A DNA stretch of 64,000 nt from Oceanirhabdus sp942490885. Its GTDB lineage: Bacteria; Bacillota; Clostridia; Clostridiales; Clostridiaceae. The stretch's first letter is position 1. Every line of letters begins with the position of its first letter. The notes below the pieces were generated by a model, which saw nothing but the letters and a program-made list of their open reading frames with translations, made no database searches and was not told the DNA's origin. A program made the position numbers and the translations under genes. Shown here one piece after another: positions 9,364-17,784 of the stretch. Location of the stretch: contig CALNYT010000002.1 in NCBI GenBank assembly GCA_942490885.1, positions 3,658,001-3,722,000 of the forward strand, written 5' to 3'.

Positions 9364-9401
9364 AAGATGTTAGCCTATTTTTTCAAATAGACTAACATCT
9401 T
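9364..9401 (+). terminator. Terminator of the hyd operon
   Basis: Two 17-base arms (9364-9380 and 9385-9401) pair with one mismatch around a 4-base loop, 45 bp after the last gene. The T-run after it is weak, but the stem ends in A/T pairs. Confidence 0.7.
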
Positions 9402-9408
9402 CCTGTTT

Positions 9409-9434
9409 GGGGACTGTCACCACCCGAAATATGT
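9409..9434. repeat. 26-bp dispersed repeat, copy 2
   Basis: Identical to 1059-1084. It lies directly after the hyd terminator, as copy 1 lies directly after fliB. Confidence 0.6.
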
Positions 9435-9462
9435 CAAATAAGGTAGATAAATATATTTCAAG

Positions 9463-9870
9463 TCACAATTCCCCCATATTTACACTTATTTCAAAATCCA
9501 TCTTACTATCATTAGCAAAAATAATATAGCCATCACAGATTTTTGGAATTGATTCATCATCATGACTATTATATACAATTGATAAGTTATCATCAAACAT
9601 ATAAACAGCAACATCCTCAGGCTTGATGAATTCTATATGGGAACCAGCCTTTGTTTTGAAAATTGCATTTCTTTCTTTTACCAAACTTTTTATTCTTCCT
9701 GACCTTAGAGGGCGAACATTTTCTGTATCCATAAATATATGTCCACAATTTCTCAGATATTCTATTCCATCTTTAATGTATACATATGGTGCAAAAATGT
9801 CGTTAGATCCGTTCGAAGGTATGTTAAGAAACATATCTGTATCATCACCACAGGAGACCACTGACATCAT
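9463..9870 (-). CDS. Hypothetical protein, 135 residues
   Basis: A ribosome site (AAGGAAG) precedes the ATG pair at 9870. The protein has no signal peptide or membrane segment and is predicted beta-rich (YVYIKDGIEYLRN, EDVAVYMFDDNLSIVY). No family is recognised. It lies 34 bp downstream of the flavoprotein gene on the same strand and may be co-transcribed with it. The function is unknown. Confidence 0.55.
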   Translation of the reverse strand: MMSVVSCGDDTDMFLNIPSNGSNDIFAPYVYIKDGIEYLRNCGHIFMDTENVRPLRSGRIKSLVKERNAIFKTKAGSHIEFIKPEDVAVYMFDDNLSIVYNSHDDESIPKICDGYIIFANDSKMDFEISVNMGEL

Positions 9871-9904
9871 TTTTCTTCCTTATTAATTACATCACCTATC
9901 ATCT

Positions 9905-10705
9905 TTAACATACTTTATTCTTCAATCTTCTACCTGCTAAATCAACAATACCTTTTAAAATAGTTCCAAATGTCTTTTTTAAAATATTTAATCTTGTATC
10001 ATAAAAATAGTATGAATTTAGCCAGCCCTTATCACGCCAGTAATCGTAATCTGCTTGTGAAGTAAATGTCTTGGATCTTAAACAATTGAACATAAATATC
10101 TCATAAAAAGAAGGTTTTTTAGGAACACCACTTTCAATGATTCCCTTAAATCTATCTGTAAGTTTTTTAATATGGGAAGCCACCTTATTATGATAGTATT
10201 CATCATACCCCCAAACAGAATTTTCTTTCTTATCTTCAAAATACATAGGGGAGATAATATTTATAGTACCAATTAAATTGCATCCCCATCCAGTAGCTGT
10301 CATCTTCATATACTTGCTCACTTGTTTATGTCCTCCACCATCACTAGTAACTGCAATTATAGCAGGAACTCCCACTAATTCCTGTCTATGAAATAAGAAC
10401 GCCATTCTGTCAATAATTCTTTTAAGTGGTGCTGGGACTTGATAAGCATATACAGGGGTAGCAAAAATAATTCCATCAGCAGCCTTTAGCTTCTCTCGTA
10501 TTAACCATAAATCGTCTTTACAGGGACAAAGTTTTTCACTCTTTTTAAAGCATAACTCACAACCTCTACAGTCTTCGATTTCATAATCATTCAGAAAAAT
10601 ATAATCGTAAGTGGTATTCTCAGCACCCAATCTTGATTCAATTTCCTTACACACATTTAAACTATCTTTTTTTCTTGGACTACCTAATAATATAACAACA
10701 TTCAT
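9905..10705 (-). CDS. Flavodoxin-fold iron-sulfur flavoprotein / NADPH-dependent FMN reductase family
   Basis: The start is taken at 10705 (MNVVILLGSP), which follows GAGGAGG; an ATG 15 bp upstream includes that site in the coding sequence. The 266-residue protein has the FMN-binding flavodoxin-like start LLGSPRKKDSLN, a Cys-rich segment CRGCELC...CPCKDD near residue 50 that could hold an Fe-S cluster, and the loop ATPVYAYQVPAPLK. Such proteins move electrons or reduce quinones or xenobiotics in the cytoplasm. A perfect 20-bp palindrome lies 18 bp upstream of the start and matches sites before the adjacent padR gene, so PadR probably controls it. Confidence 0.75.
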   Translation of the reverse strand: MNVVILLGSPRKKDSLNVCKEIESRLGAENTTYDYIFLNDYEIEDCRGCELCFKKSEKLCPCKDDLWLIREKLKAADGIIFATPVYAYQVPAPLKRIIDRMAFLFHRQELVGVPAIIAVTSDGGGHKQVSKYMKMTATGWGCNLIGTINIISPMYFEDKKENSVWGYDEYYHNKVASHIKKLTDRFKGIIESGVPKKPSFYEIFMFNCLRSKTFTSQADYDYWRDKGWLNSYYFYDTRLNILKKTFGTILKGIVDLAGRRLKNKVC

Positions 10706-10722
10706 ATTATTCCTCCTCATAC

Positions 10723-10742
10723 ACTATCCAACGTTGGATAGT
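10723..10742. promoter_or_regulatory. Palindromic PadR operator before the flavoprotein gene
   Basis: ACTATCCAACGTTGGATAGT is a perfect 20-bp palindrome just upstream of the flavoprotein gene. Its core TATCCAAC/GTTGGATA recurs upstream of padR, and PadR proteins often bind such palindromes. Confidence 0.75.
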
Positions 10743-10786
10743 GGCTTTATTTTTTTATCCTACCCATAAAAAGATAGGATAAAATA

Positions 10787-11509
10787 TTATTTTCTCAATT
10801 TTCTAATTAACTCTTCTAATTTTTCTGATGCACCTTCTGGATTGTTCAAAATTTCTTGCTTTAAATTTTCAATTGAATCATTGGTTGAAGCTTCTATTGT
10901 CTCTGCATTTGAAAAATCAAAGTTCGCTATAAGATTTGAAACTTCACGGCTTGACATAATGCATTTATCCATTTCTTTAATGAGTGCTTCATGCCATTTT
11001 ATTTGGTATTCAAGATTGTTAATCATCATTTCAAAAGAGATCCTTTCAACCTCTAAAGTACTTTCATTAACTTTAATACTCTGCCATCTCTCTAAGTATT
11101 TCATTTTATCTTTTAACTTATTAATATGATTATTTATCTGTGAAATCATAATTTCTTTATCAAGTGTATTTAGCATTGGATAAATAATAAATTTATCGGA
11201 ACCAATTTCAAATAGTTCATTGTCTAACTCTTTTTTCACAAGTTCCTTTAATTCATCCCTGCCTTTATCAGTTATTACATAAATTTTTCTAGCTTTTGAA
11301 CCAGAACCAATCTCTTCTTTTAAAAGAATAAATCCCTGTTTTTCAAGCTTACTTAAAGCATAATAAATGGATCCTGATTGAATTTTAGTCCATCTATCCA
11401 TATGATTTGTTTGAATAAATTTTTGAATCTCATATCCATGAGTAGACTTAATGCTTAAATAATATAAAATTAGCACTTTAATTATTTTTCTCACCCTCTT
11501 ATCCAACAT
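10787..11509 (-). CDS. PadR family transcriptional regulator
   Basis: The 240-residue protein has an N-terminal PadR winged helix (LILYYLSIKSTHGYEIQKFI, then SGSIYYALSKLEKQGFI and ARKIYVITDKGR) and a long helical C-terminal dimerisation region, typical of the longer PadR subfamily. These regulators usually repress a neighbouring gene and themselves until a ligand binds. The ATG at 11509 lacks a clear ribosome site and overlaps an operator half-site; a GTG 15 bp downstream is an alternative. The flavoprotein gene is 81 bp downstream on the same strand. Confidence 0.85.
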   Translation of the reverse strand: MLDKRVRKIIKVLILYYLSIKSTHGYEIQKFIQTNHMDRWTKIQSGSIYYALSKLEKQGFILLKEEIGSGSKARKIYVITDKGRDELKELVKKELDNELFEIGSDKFIIYPMLNTLDKEIMISQINNHINKLKDKMKYLERWQSIKVNESTLEVERISFEMMINNLEYQIKWHEALIKEMDKCIMSSREVSNLIANFDFSNAETIEASTNDSIENLKQEILNNPEGASEKLEELIRKLRK

Positions 11510-11546
11510 TGATTATACTTTCATTATACACCCAACATTGGATACA
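11500..11546. promoter_or_regulatory. Pair of PadR-type operator sites at the padR start
   Basis: TATCCAACATTGATTATA (from 11500) and CCCAACATTGGATA (to 11544) repeat the core of the palindrome at 10723-10742 with a few changes. One overlaps the padR start codon, the pattern expected for autorepression. Confidence 0.65.
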
Positions 11547-11598
11547 GTCAAATAGTTCTCAACCATAAATTAGACTGATTATTTTACACGCTATACTT

Positions 11599-11757
11599 TT
11601 AGAAGGGAATCTCATCATACCTGATTTTCATCTTCTTAATTTGATCCAATAAAGTTTCTCTATCTGCATTGCTTAGAACTAATACTTCTAAATCTCTAAG
11701 TCCTTCAAAAACTTCTTTGCTCACCTTATCCTCATAACTTAATTCCTGAATCTTCAT
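11599..11757 (-). CDS. Small hypothetical protein, 52 residues
   Basis: An ATG at 11757 follows GGGGGAG at eight-base spacing. The product is soluble, acidic and predicted to be helical (EVFEGLRDLEVLVLSNADRE). No family is recognised. An inverted repeat ACAAAC-ATTT-GTTTGT (11820-11835) in the upstream region could be an operator. The good ribosome site makes a real gene likely despite the size. Confidence 0.5.
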   Translation of the reverse strand: MKIQELSYEDKVSKEVFEGLRDLEVLVLSNADRETLLDQIKKMKIRYDEIPF

Positions 11758-12003
11758 GAATTATACTCCCCCTTTGATTGTAACAAGTATCAATTTAAAA
11801 TGTTCATCATATATTTTAGACAAACATTTGTTTGTATATATTATATCACACTTTTAGGAATTTTATTCTATTAATATAATAAAAGAAGCAAACAATATTC
11901 TTGTATGAAAAGGCTACTGCACTTTCTGAGGAATTACTCACATTCTAAGCTCCATTTATACAAAAAGAGCTCACCACTTAAATGTGAACGCATTTTTTTC
12001 ATC

Positions 12004-12465
12004 TTAATAATATTGAATAAATATATTTCCCGAAAGTATAGTTCCATTAAGATTAGTAATAACAATTTCATATTCACTTCCATTTTTCATTGTCATCTCT
12101 GCTTTAATATGACCTACATCCATATAAGTTTTATTAAATACTGTTTGACTTTTTGAACTATTTATACATTTAAGCCTAATACAAGGAGCTCTATCCGGAA
12201 AATCTATATCAACTGAAGCAGTTGAGTTACCAGCAGGAATCTTTATAGTTGTTGAAGAATTTTCTGTAATATCAAACTCTTTATCTATATACACATATAG
12301 AATATCTTCTGTCTCATTGGATTTCAATAATTTTGCAGTACTAATGTTTTTGTCTTGAATTTTTGAAATTGTTTTTGATGAACTAGCAAACACAGAAATT
12401 GAACTTGCCATAATCATTCCAGTGCATAAAGTTGTAATTACAAGACTTTTAATATTTTTTTTCAC
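12004..12465 (-). CDS. Small secreted protein
   Basis: The GTG at 12465 (VKKNIKSLVIT) follows GGGGAG, and a typical signal peptide ends near SVFASS. The mature part (about 125 residues) is beta-rich with an IPAGNSTASVDIDF segment, as in small extracellular or cell-surface proteins. No catalytic motif is seen. It is monocistronic. An imperfect hairpin with a T-run near 11970-12000 lies just past its stop. Confidence 0.55.
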   Translation of the reverse strand: MKKNIKSLVITTLCTGMIMASSISVFASSSKTISKIQDKNISTAKLLKSNETEDILYVYIDKEFDITENSSTTIKIPAGNSTASVDIDFPDRAPCIRLKCINSSKSQTVFNKTYMDVGHIKAEMTMKNGSEYEIVITNLNGTILSGNIFIQYY

Positions 12466-12596
12466 CTTCAACTCCCCTTTAATTATCATTTACTTAATTA
12501 TATTATTTTTCCCAATTTCAGTGAACTACTATTATTCGACTTAAATTCTTTAATATATAAATTTAACATATTTAACATATTTGCTAACCATAACAG

Positions 12597-12905
12597 AAAA
12601 GATTGAGCTTCTTCATAAACTCTATTATATTTTCATAATAATTATTAGAAAATTCACTTTGAATTGGCACATCATACTCATCTATCTATGATTATAACCG
12701 TTTTTTGTCCTCGGACTTCATATAGAATCTCACTTAAAGTTGCTAAGGAATTTGATAGTTCCACTATGTTTGCTCTCATCTCAATTATCTTTAAAAATTC
12801 AACCTTATAATAATGAGATAATTCCCATTTTCCCAATATATATTTATACCTATGAAATAACTTACTTAGTATAGCGCTTAAAGCATCATACCACTCTCAC
12901 CATAA
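12597..12905 (-). pseudogene. Remnant of an AAA-like ATPase (DUF1703-type)
   Basis: The minus strand reads LSEILYEVRGQKTVIIID, then a 4-bp duplication (ATAGATAGAT), then EYDVPIQSEFSNNYYENIIE in the next frame. VIIIDEYDVPIQ is the Walker B region of the AAA-ATPase-like family, also represented by the intact gene at 1540-2925. Both ends of the gene are missing, so this is a degraded relative. Confidence 0.6.
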
Positions 12906-12929
12906 TGAATATTTTATATCCTTATAAAA

Positions 12930-12962
12930 ATAACGTCCATACAACTTAATATTGGACGTTAT
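12930..12962 (-). terminator. Terminator after the 13.1-kb secreted protein gene
   Basis: ATAACGTCCA and TGGACGTTAT form a perfect 10-bp stem; on the minus strand it is followed by a T-rich run. Confidence 0.6.
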
Positions 12963-13058
12963 CTTTATATCTCAACATGAAATAATTTCACCTGAACTTA
13001 ATCATATTTTTTCATCTAAATTTTAAACTTCACCATGCTTACTTTTTATTCTCACTAT

Positions 13059-13490
13059 CTATGGCATTGTAATATGCACTGTTGCAGTTTGTTGGTCCCA
13101 AGGTGCCATAGCATTATGAAATCTAGCAGTGAATGTATATGACTGACCAGGTCTGTTAGTTGTTATAGATCCATTAGTATTTTCTATAGCATATACCCCG
13201 TTAACTTTATAATATCTTTTAGCTCCATATGCAATGTTATTACTATCCCAAAGGATAACCTTTTCGTTAATATTTTCATCACAAAGTACATTATTTGCCC
13301 AAACAAATCGACTACTACTTGTACCAATTTCCGTTACTTCTACATATACCTGCATATTCTGGTCATAAGTTAAATCAGTAAATGCAATTTTTGTAAGGGG
13401 TGGCGCTGGCGCTGCATAAACTGGTACAGTTATGCAAAACATACCTACAAATACCAATAGAATCATCAGCATCTTTTTAATTTTTTTCAT
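13059..13490 (-). CDS. Secreted beta-sandwich protein
   Basis: The start at 13490 (MKKIKKMLMI) follows GGGAGG. A signal peptide of about 32 residues ends at VYAAPAPP. The mature protein, about 110 residues, looks like a beta-sandwich (QSYTFTARFHNA, QQTATVHITMP), perhaps carbohydrate-binding or a surface adhesin fragment. No family is recognised with certainty. Confidence 0.55.
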   Translation of the reverse strand: MKKIKKMLMILLVFVGMFCITVPVYAAPAPPLTKIAFTDLTYDQNMQVYVEVTEIGTSSSRFVWANNVLCDENINEKVILWDSNNIAYGAKRYYKVNGVYAIENTNGSITTNRPGQSYTFTARFHNAMAPWDQQTATVHITMP

Positions 13491-13689
13491 TTTATATTCC
13501 TCCCTCATGCAATATTTTGTTACTACGTACTAAATTTAACACACTTACAAATAATAGTAAAGTATTTTTTAAAACCCATTCTTTACATTTTATGACAATT
13601 CATCAAAAACACCTTGTATCATATTTTAAACTCAACATTTAAACTTTCGCCACCTCTAAGAAGTTCTTGTAATGTTTCAATTTTCATAT

Positions 13690-13896
13690 TATCAACAACA
13701 TAACTTAATACAACAGGTTTAAATCCCCCATGTTTCCCCCAGCCCCACAATAGAACTTCATCCCCGCCCTCTTCCTCCTTAAGCGAAGAGGTTCTACCAG
13801 CTCATGGTTTTCCGCTGCACTCCAATCATGTACTAAAATAGGTCTAAGGTGTATAGTTGGAGCGCTACAAGTAGGTCCACCCTTGTTTCATTCCAA
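13690..13896 (-). repeat. Repeat B fused to the 5' end of repeat A
   Basis: 13690-13800 matches noncoding repeat B (also at 43345-43455 and 46025-46160): ACAACATAACTTAATACAAC and a CCCGCCCTCTTCCTCCTTAA stretch. 13858-13896 is the 5' end of family A (minus-strand AAGGGTGGACCTACTTGTAG). The middle of A is missing. The stretch is GC-rich compared with its surroundings and has no coding sequence. Confidence 0.6.
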
Positions 13897-13987
13897 GTTA
13901 TTTTAAGTTTCTTAGATAAATTTTTGTTCAATATTTATATCGTTTTAATTATCTCCAATTTATCATGTTATATGTATCTCATAAAAC

Positions 13988-14362
13988 TTATTTACTTTTT
14001 ATAATCTTATACTTTTTACCAAAATGCTCAAAATCTCTATTAATTATTTTAATTATTGTTTTCTCTGATTCATCAAATTGTTTAACATATTGAATAAAAG
14101 AATGTTTAGCCATAATAATTGATTTTTTTGACACATTAAGTTGAACTGACTGCTCTCTTACTCCTAAAGCTGCAAATTCATCATCTGAAAAAACTTTATT
14201 ATGGAATAATAAAACTCTATTTACTGGTCCATATTTAGTCATATCAAGATGATTAACAATATATTTTCCTGGATTAATTTTTTCAATGCACCCATCAAAT
14301 TGTGTTAATCTTTTTAAATACTTTGATACAGCTGTCTGCGCTAGGCCAACTTCTTTACCAAT
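13988..14362 (-). pseudogene. Truncated HTH transcriptional regulator
   Basis: The frame is open from an in-frame stop at 14363 to the stop at 13988. It begins IGKEVGLAQTAVSKYLKRLT, a helix-turn-helix lacking its first part, so the usual N-terminus has been lost. A shorter frame begins at the ATG at 14242 but would exclude the DNA-binding part. The remainder (VNRVLLFHNKVFSDDEF, YVKQFDESEKTII) has no recognised domain. Confidence 0.45.
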
Positions 14363-14395
14363 CTACAACCTTAACCAAGTAACTTCTAATCCACC

Positions 14396-14827
14396 TTAAT
14401 GATCAGACTCATAAAATCGAATAATATTTGAACAAGTCCTGCAAATAGGTTTTATGTCTTCTCCTGTTTTATACCATCTTATGTTTTTCGTATCCTCGTT
14501 AGATATAAATGGTAACTCTTCATCTAGCTCTGCAGCGTATATGACAAAATATTCACTTTGCTTTCTATTTTCAAAAACTATTTTGCATAAACCTACAAAA
14601 TTTAAATTTCTCGCATCTTGACAGCTTGTCTCTTTACATCGCCGAATTGCACAGTCACGCAATGTTTCTTCAGATTTAGTGGATCCAGCTGGTAATTCCC
14701 AATAATTACTCTCCTTGTTCTGAACAAGCATATACCCTTTATGGCTACAAACCAATGTAAAGACTACATTCAAAGGAGTATAAACGTTTCCAAATATATC
14801 TTTTTCATCAACAGATATGAACTCCAT
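14396..14827 (-). CDS. Nudix-fold protein with a degenerate Nudix box
   Basis: The 143-residue protein starts at 14827 and carries a Nudix fold: YMLVQNKESNYWELPAGS leads into the box region G-STKSE-E-TLRDCAI-RRCKE. The canonical box is GX5EX7REUXEEXGU; here the RE glutamate is Arg, the first E of EE is Lys and the final G is Ser. Loss of a metal-binding glutamate suggests weak or no hydrolase activity, so it may act as a sensor. The truncated HTH regulator is downstream. Confidence 0.6.
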   Translation of the reverse strand: MEFISVDEKDIFGNVYTPLNVVFTLVCSHKGYMLVQNKESNYWELPAGSTKSEETLRDCAIRRCKETSCQDARNLNFVGLCKIVFENRKQSEYFVIYAAELDEELPFISNEDTKNIRWYKTGEDIKPICRTCSNIIRFYESDH

Positions 14828-14918
14828 ATTCTCAACCTCCTCCTAGATATTTTTATACCCTACTTTAATTCTAATATAAACCAATTATATCTGCAAATCT
14901 TCTTAAGTCAACACATAG

Positions 14919-14966
14919 GAAAACTCATAATTTCTATCTAAAGAAAACTCATAATTTCTATCTAAA
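14919..14966. repeat. Tandem 24-bp repeat (two copies)
   Basis: GAAAACTCATAATTTCTATC plus TAAA occurs twice in direct tandem (14919-14942, 14943-14966). It lies in the 400-bp gap between the Nudix and cyclase genes; nothing else is recognised there except the cyclase promoter. Confidence 0.7.
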
Positions 14967-15165
14967 GAGAGTCTCATTCATTTGAAACTCTCATCTTAAG
15001 TAAAGTCTATAATACATCCAATAAAAACTTTGATTTTCACTAACATACTATTTCTAATTCCTACTAGCGTTATTCGTAAATCTGTCAAAAACCACACCTA
15101 TTTTTGATTTCTAAACAAACAATAAAGATATATTAGAGATAGATTGTATATATTTCAAAAAAATG

Positions 15166-15214
15166 TTGACGCGGAAACAAAAATAAATTATAATATTGTT
15201 GACTGGTAAACAAT
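15166..15214 (+). promoter_or_regulatory. Sigma-A promoter and MarR-type operator of the cyclase operon
   Basis: TTGACG (15166-15171) and TATAAT (15189-15194) are 17 bp apart, a near-ideal promoter. Immediately downstream, TTGTTGACTGGTAAACAA (15196-15213) is an inverted repeat with one mismatch, positioned where a bound repressor would block transcription. The marR gene is the second gene of the operon. Confidence 0.75.
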
Positions 15215-15229
15215 AAGGAGAGAAGTAGT

Positions 15230-15796
15230 ATGATAGATATAAGCATAAAATTAGAAAGAGATCATACAGTATGGGGTTGGTTGAACTCGCAAAATAATAA
15301 ACTAATGTCAGCAGGGCATATAGGAACTCATATAGATGTATATAAGAAAAGCGATATACCAGAGGACTATATTAAAACAAAAGGTGTTTTAATAGATTGT
15401 TCAAACTATGACTTGAATGAAGAAATAGATTTAGATGTTTTAGAAAATATTTCTATACACCAAAATGATTTTGTTATATTTAAAACAAATATACAAAAAA
15501 GCAATCCATATGGAAGTGATATTTATATAAATAATCACTTCCAATTAAGTTGGGCGCTTATTGATTTCCTTATAAATAAAAATGTTAGTTTTATAGGAAT
15601 AGACTGTGCTGGAATAAGAAGAGGAAAAGAACATTTTCAAGCTGATATAAAAGGGGAGGAAAACAAAACATATATAATAGAAAATCTAGATTTAAGCAAG
15701 TTAAAATATAATAGCGGCGATAGATTTGATGTATATACTATATGGATAAGCAATCCTATTTCTACAGGATTAGCAACTAGAGTTTTAGTTGAATAA
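15230..15796 (+). CDS. Cyclase / kynurenine formamidase-like protein
   Basis: The 188-residue protein starts at ATG 15230 after AAGGAG. It carries the metal-binding cyclase-family motif as AGHIGTHIDVY, and IDCAGIRRGKEHF near residue 130. Members hydrolyse amides or cyclise polyketides using a divalent metal in the cytoplasm; the exact substrate is unknown. It is about 20 residues shorter than many family members. It is co-transcribed with marR, whose start lies 17 bp after the stop. Confidence 0.72.
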   Translation: MIDISIKLERDHTVWGWLNSQNNKLMSAGHIGTHIDVYKKSDIPEDYIKTKGVLIDCSNYDLNEEIDLDVLENISIHQNDFVIFKTNIQKSNPYGSDIYINNHFQLSWALIDFLINKNVSFIGIDCAGIRRGKEHFQADIKGEENKTYIIENLDLSKLKYNSGDRFDVYTIWISNPISTGLATRVLVE

Positions 15797-15812
15797 AAAA
15801 GGAGATATTTTT

Positions 15813-16256
15813 ATGAAAAATGAGGATATTTTAAAAAAACTTATAGAAATAATTCAATTATCTCAAGAAATAAATAAAAAGGGATTTGAAGATATCTATG
15901 ATGGATTAAATATAAATGAAGTTCACACTATAGATTATATAAAAAAAAATACCCGCCCAAATGTAACAAACATCTCCTCTAACCTAAATATAACTCGAGG
16001 AGGGGCTACTAAAATAACTAAAAAATTAATATCCAAAGGATATATAAATGAGTATAAAGTAGAAGAGAATAAAAAAGAAAAATATTTTATACTTACTAAA
16101 AATGGGGAAGAAATATTTATAAAGCATGAAAAAACTCATGAAGAATCCCTGAAAAAAGATAGTACATTATTTAATGTATTTACAGAGACTGAAAAACATA
16201 TTATAGAGAAATTTTTAGATGTTTTAAAAGATGACCTAAAAGATAAGTTGATATAG
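15813..16256 (+). CDS. MarR family transcriptional regulator
   Basis: The start at 15813 (MKNEDILKKL) follows AAAGGAG. The 147-residue protein has the MarR winged helix: LNINEVHTIDYI, the recognition region VTNISSNLNITRGGATKITK, and the wing VEENKKEKYFILTKNG. It probably represses its own operon by binding the inverted repeat next to the -10 box. The inducer could be a cyclase substrate, but this is a guess. Confidence 0.85.
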   Translation: MKNEDILKKLIEIIQLSQEINKKGFEDIYDGLNINEVHTIDYIKKNTRPNVTNISSNLNITRGGATKITKKLISKGYINEYKVEENKKEKYFILTKNGEEIFIKHEKTHEESLKKDSTLFNVFTETEKHIIEKFLDVLKDDLKDKLI

Positions 16257-16393
16257 GTACACAAATAGATGATATAACAAAATAAGCTCCGCCCTACTCT
16301 TAATTATTCACTCTACATCACTGTACCATATTAACTAAAATAAAGGCTCTGTAAAAAAATCCATTTTTACACCCAAAATATTTACATGGATTC

Positions 16394-16436
16394 AAACTAG
16401 CCTTAACCAAGTATTTTCAATGGTTAAGGCTAGTTT
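16394..16436. terminator. Perfect 16-bp hairpin after marR
   Basis: AAACTAGCCTTAACCA and TGGTTAAGGCTAGTTT pair perfectly around an 11-base loop. It is likely a bidirectional terminator between marR and the minus-strand intron fragment. A weaker TGTAAAAA/TTTTTACA hairpin lies just before it. Confidence 0.6.
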
Positions 16437-16439
16437 CCG

Positions 16440-16937
16440 CACTTATTATAGGAATAGGTTGATTCCACCTATAAAGTATGTCTTCATATATCCTTAGGTA
16501 ATTCCTATAAGCCTGATTGCTTGATACTGCCTGTAACAGTATAAGGATTTTTATAACCACAAATCTTACTCAACCTCACAACGCCCACATCAATTTGTGG
16601 TCACAGCATTTCTACTATGTACCGTTTTAGACCCTTACATTCGGTATTTCGTCAGTTACTTCGGAATATTCTTACCATAGATATTTTATTGACTCCCGAC
16701 CTATCATACACTCGACCACCTCTGGTTCGCATTTCCTCAGCATGACCCGTAGGATGTACTCTCAGTCGACTTCACCGAGCTTATAACCTTTCAATTCTTA
16801 TTAATTTCCACGCTATTCGGAGTATTAAAGATGCCCTTCAAGGCGTTACCCTTTCATTTGACTTTTCAAACTATCAGTTCTCAAACAATTTTCTTTGATT
16901 GTTTAGTCAATTCTTTTCAAATTGCAACGTGTCGCAC
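16440..16937 (-). mobile_element. Group II intron fragment (5' ribozyme part only)
   Basis: The minus strand starts with GTGCGACACGTTGC, a group II intron 5' end, and runs about 490 bases closely resembling the complete intron at 57022-59681 (shared GGTCGAG, ATATTTTAT and TATATCCTTAGG blocks). The maturase gene, domain V and the 3' end are absent. It is a dead fragment just after a membrane protein pseudogene. Confidence 0.8.
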
Positions 16938-16963
16938 TATGATGTGGTTCACCGTAGCTTATT

Positions 16964-17537
16964 CTAAAGCTTAATGTATTTAATCAATGTAGCTTTAGAT
17001 TTCTTTTGCGGTATTTGATTACAAATATCATTTAACATTATTACATTTTTAATAACAACTTTAATCCATGCACTATAATCTGATTTTTGCAATATCGATG
17101 AAAACTCACAAAACACAATTGCAGATTCAGAAATTTGTTTTGGATATGAATCCCACCCATTATTAGCTGCAAGAGCTGGTATAAACATTACATTAAATTG
17201 TTCACCAATGGTAAAATTGAAGGAATCAGTTACTTTAACAACTCTAACTTCACCGATAATTGGCAATTTATCTGACCTCTCCCATATATTTTCATCCAGA
17301 TTTGGAACCTCAGATGTAAAGTCTGACCATTCTATCATATTATCAAATGCATATCTCTTAGTAAATGTTTTGTAATATATATTTATTGCAACTGAGATTA
17401 ATAACAGACTTATAAAAATAATAATTCGTGCTGGAGTTTTAAAACCTAATTTAGAACGTAGTAATAAAATCACACTAAATACACTTATTAATACAATAAC
17501 TTATTAATACAATAACTTCTTCTATATGTTCTTTCAT
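16964..17537 (-). pseudogene. Membrane protein gene frameshifted by a 16-bp tandem duplication
   Basis: A ribosome site and ATG at 17537 start MKEHIEEVIVLIS, then a 16-bp unit (ACTTATTAATACAATA on the plus strand) is duplicated at 17483-17498 and 17499-17514. Sixteen is not a multiple of three, so the frame breaks. Removing one copy gives one continuous frame through VFSVILLLRSKLGF, a second membrane segment and a 140-residue extracellular part. The remaining frame from a GTG at 17473 has no ribosome site. No family is recognised. Confidence 0.6.
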
Positions 17538-17784
17538 AACTCCCCTCTTTCCTTACAACACAATATAAATATAATGCCTAACAAATAACTATGAATATTC
17601 TCAATTTATTAAATGTAAAAATCAGCACCCCTAGAGTCATATGAGATGATTGGAAATCACAGCCTAGCTAATATTTTACAACAGATATTTCCCCATATTT
17701 GGTACATACTTTGAATAAGTCGTACCATAATACTACTTTATTACATCACAACATGATTATACTTGGTTATATAATTAAGTATAT

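Noticed and set aside
16257..16963. A complete second group II intron
   Set aside because: No maturase, domain V or 3' splice site is found, so it is only a fragment.
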